Assembly (NCBI RefSeq): GCF_000452705.1
Contig: NZ_CP007014.1
Location: forward strand, 4,804,501-4,868,500
Length of the DNA stretch: 64,000 nt
Source of the DNA: Pseudomonas syringae CC1557
GTDB taxonomy: Bacteria; Pseudomonadota; Gammaproteobacteria; Pseudomonadales; Pseudomonadaceae
Direction: 5' to 3'
Part shown: piece after piece, positions 62,051 through 64,000 of the stretch
Position numbering within the stretch: the stretch's first letter is position 1
How the letters are laid out: each line of letters starts with the position of its first letter
Position numbers and translations under genes: made by a program
Notes under the pieces: generated by a model
The model's input: only the letters and a program-made list of their open reading frames with translations
What the model was told of the DNA's origin: nothing
The model's database searches: none

Positions 62051-63346
62051 ATGTCCAATAGCAGCTCTGCTGTAAGCCAGCTCAAAAATATTCCTCTAGC
62101 AGGTAACATCAATTACGCACCCACTGTCTGGTCCCGTGCCGATGCGCTGAAGGTCAATGAAAATGACCCGACCACCACGCAGCCACTGGTCAGTCCGGAC
62201 TTTCCGGTCATGAGTGATACGGTATTCATCTGGGACACCATGCCGCTGCGCGAGCTGGATGGCACGGTGGTGTCGGTCAACGGCTGGTCGGTCATCCTTA
62301 CCCTAACAGCTGACCGTCACCCCAATGATCCGCAATATCTCGACGCCAATGGCCGTTATGACATCAAGCGTGACTGGGAAGATCGTCATGGCCGCGCACG
62401 CATGTGCTACTGGTACTCGCGTACCGGCAAGGACTGGATTTTTGGTGGTCGTGTAATGGCCGAGGGGGTATCACCTACCACCCGAGAGTGGGCCGGCACT
62501 CCCATACTGTTGAATGACAAAGGCGATATTGATCTTTATTACACCTGCGTCACGCCCGGCGCAGCGATCGCCAAAGTACGTGGCAGTATTGTGACGTCCG
62601 ATCAGGGCGTGGAGTTGAAAGACTTTACCCAGGTCAAAAAACTGTTCGAGGCCGACGGCACCTATTATCAAACCGAAGCGCAGAACTCGACCTGGAACTT
62701 CCGCGACCCCAGCCCGTTCATTGACCCCAATGACGGCAAGTTGTACATGGTGTTTGAAGGCAACGTCGCCGGTGAACGCGGTTCGCACACAGTAGGGAGT
62801 GTCGAACTTGGTCCTGTGCCACCAGGTCATGAAGACGTGGGAGGGGCCAGATTCCAGGTAGGTTGCATCGGTCTGGCGGTCGCAAAAGATCTCAGTGGTG
62901 AAGAGTGGGACATACTGCCTCCCTTGGTGACTGCCGTCGGCGTGAACGATCAGACCGAGCGCCCGCACTATGTCTTTCAAGACGGCAAGTATTACTTGTT
63001 CACCATCAGTCACAAGTTTACGTATGCCGATGGTATTACAGGGCCAGACGGTGTCTACGGTTTTGTCGGAGAACATTTGTTCGGTCCGTACCGGCCAATG
63101 AACGCTTCAGGCCTGGTGCTCGGCAATCCGCCCGAGCAGCCTTTCCAGACGTATTCCCACTGCGTCATGCCGAACGGTCTGGTGACTTCATTCATCGACA
63201 GCGTGCCCACCGAAGGTGAGGATTATCGTATCGGCGGCACCGAAGCGCCGACGGTGAGAATCCTCTTGAAAGGAGATCGCTCGTTCGTGCAGGAAGAATA
63301 TGACTACGGTTACATTCCTGCGATGAAAGACGTGCAACTGAGCTGA
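62051..63346 (+). CDS. lsc: Levansucrase (glycoside hydrolase family 68)
   Basis: This 431-residue enzyme transfers fructosyl units from sucrose to growing beta-2,6 levan, releasing glucose. The GH68 catalytic triad is complete: nucleophile D62 in FIWDTMPL, stabiliser D219 in FRDPSPF and acid/base E303 in DQTERPHY. There is no N-terminal signal peptide, as is usual for the P. syringae enzymes that are nevertheless found outside the cytoplasm. Length and sequence style match LscB/LscC; which paralog this is cannot be decided from the window. It is transcribed with com from the phage-type upstream region and is followed by a hairpin at 63366-63403. Confidence 0.95.
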   Translation: MSNSSSAVSQLKNIPLAGNINYAPTVWSRADALKVNENDPTTTQPLVSPDFPVMSDTVFIWDTMPLRELDGTVVSVNGWSVILTLTADRHPNDPQYLDANGRYDIKRDWEDRHGRARMCYWYSRTGKDWIFGGRVMAEGVSPTTREWAGTPILLNDKGDIDLYYTCVTPGAAIAKVRGSIVTSDQGVELKDFTQVKKLFEADGTYYQTEAQNSTWNFRDPSPFIDPNDGKLYMVFEGNVAGERGSHTVGSVELGPVPPGHEDVGGARFQVGCIGLAVAKDLSGEEWDILPPLVTAVGVNDQTERPHYVFQDGKYYLFTISHKFTYADGITGPDGVYGFVGEHLFGPYRPMNASGLVLGNPPEQPFQTYSHCVMPNGLVTSFIDSVPTEGEDYRIGGTEAPTVRILLKGDRSFVQEEYDYGYIPAMKDVQLS

Positions 63347-63365
63347 CACGCCATCCGCGTACGAT

Positions 63366-63403
63366 GCCTGAAGAACGCCTGTGCAAGCAGACGCTCTTCA
63401 GGC
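63366..63403 (+). terminator. Hairpin after levansucrase, probable terminator
   Basis: GCCTGAAGAACGCC pairs with the downstream ACGCTCTTCAGGC (one mismatch) 20 bases after the levansucrase stop. The T tract is weak (GTTCCTCTC), so termination is probable but not strong. Confidence 0.4.
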
Positions 63404-63531
63404 GTTCCTCTCGGCAGCTTGCTCATCGCGAGGAGCTGCTCGACCATGGTTACATACTCGCGCGTTGGAAGGTGCCGTAACCGTTAATGAATAGGCGTTT
63501 CAAAATGCCCATACATAAAGGAGAAGCCGCA

Positions 63532-64000
63532 ATGGCGATCGCGAACAAAAATCTCAAGGCGACATGGGTCGCAACCGTTACGAATCTTGACTGGCCGTCA
63601 GTCTCCTCTCTGGCCATCACTGATGAGGCTGCACGTGTCAGTGCACAGAAAGAAGAGCTGACCGGCATTCTTGATGATATTGCGGCAATGAAAATGAATG
63701 CAGTTATATTCCAGGTTGTTCCCTGCGCAGATGCATTCTACGCATCAGACCTGCTTCCATGGTCGAAATACCTGACGGGGACACTCGGGAAAAATCCTGG
63801 TTTCGACCCGCTGGCTTATGCTGTTGAGCAGGCGCACGCTCGTAATATTGAGCTGCACGCCTGGGTGAACCCCTACCGCATATCAATGAGCACCAGCGAT
63901 GCCACAATAGATGAGCTTAATAACTCATCCTCTGACTCGCCGGCCTCTGTGTTTAAACTGCATCCTGAGTGGGCGGAAACTTCAGCGAACCGCTTTGTTC
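63532..64000 (+). CDS. GHL10/UPF0748-type glycosyl hydrolase-like protein, N-terminal part (3' truncated by window)
   Basis: The frame runs open from the ATG at 63532 (AAGGAGAAG ribosome site) to the window end and gives 156 residues. The pattern KATWVATVTNLDWPS, MNAVIFQVVPCADAFYASDLLPWSKYLTG and FDPLAYAVEQAHARNIELHAWVNPYR is that of the glycosyl-hydrolase-like family 10 (DUF187, YngK/UPF0748). These are TIM-barrel proteins thought to act on cell-wall or other glycans. An alternative in-frame ATG at 63505 is not supported by a ribosome site. Here there is no export signal. The rest lies beyond the window. Confidence 0.8.
   Translation, partial: MAIANKNLKATWVATVTNLDWPSVSSLAITDEAARVSAQKEELTGILDDIAAMKMNAVIFQVVPCADAFYASDLLPWSKYLTGTLGKNPGFDPLAYAVEQAHARNIELHAWVNPYRISMSTSDATIDELNNSSSDSPASVFKLHPEWAETSANRFV

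Overview
The window looks like chromosomal DNA of a Pseudomonas syringae-group bacterium. The evidence is the pilB-pilC-pilD-coaE-yacG order, the conserved Pseudomonas set DUF1780-MOSC-DUF3094-ndh, a prophage-type com gene fused to a P. syringae-type levansucrase gene, and a very large NRPS in the style of plant-associated pseudomonads. Product names rest on reading the translated sequence; no database search was possible.

Layout. 1-3184: type IV pilus assembly genes (end of pilB, pilC, pilD), coaE and yacG, tightly packed and partly overlapping. 3185-6664: a small secreted protein, a twice-frameshifted DUF1780 gene, a MOSC protein, a DUF3094 remnant and a type II NADH dehydrogenase, with two copies of a ~130-bp palindrome-rich repeat nearby. 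7031-15777: a complete chemosensory operon (HAMP-less MCP, CheY, STAS protein, CheA, classical MCP, CheW, CheR, CheD, CheB). 15778-20641: a decayed ORF, a haloacid dehalogenase, a small acidic/basic protein, and a LysR regulator divergent from a YagU / cupin / SMP-30 lactonase set. 20687-29303: a non-PTS sucrose system (ScrY-like porin, binding protein, two permeases, ATPase, GH32 hydrolase, LacI regulator) with a palindromic operator in the divergent promoter.

29304-61491 is an accessory island: an unusual second TrpC, a small unknown ORF, a MEKHLA protein and a giant NRPS. The NRPS is one gene of about 9.9 thousand codons, split at 51210-51213 by loss of one C from a five-C run. It has nine C-A-T modules and one terminal thioesterase. 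Hand-read specificity codes suggest Thr-Ala-Thr(like)-Gln(like)-Ser-Ala-Ala-Gln(like)-Gln(like). Seven of the eight internal condensation domains are of the dual epimerising/condensing type, so most residues should be D, with residue 4 staying L. The last adenylation domain is rearranged: its A2 region is deleted and a 102-bp in-frame tandem duplication lies at the A3 region. This composition does not match syringomycin, syringopeptin or syringafactin, so the product is the best candidate for something undescribed.

61492-64000: a terminator, com, levansucrase and the start of a GHL10-like glycosidase. The sucrose import/hydrolysis cluster and the levansucrase give the organism two fates for plant sucrose: uptake and cleavage inside the cell, or polymerisation to levan outside it.

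Three independent one-base losses in short G or C runs (two in DUF1780, one in the NRPS) raise the possibility of homopolymer errors in the assembly; this should be kept in mind before calling these genes dead.
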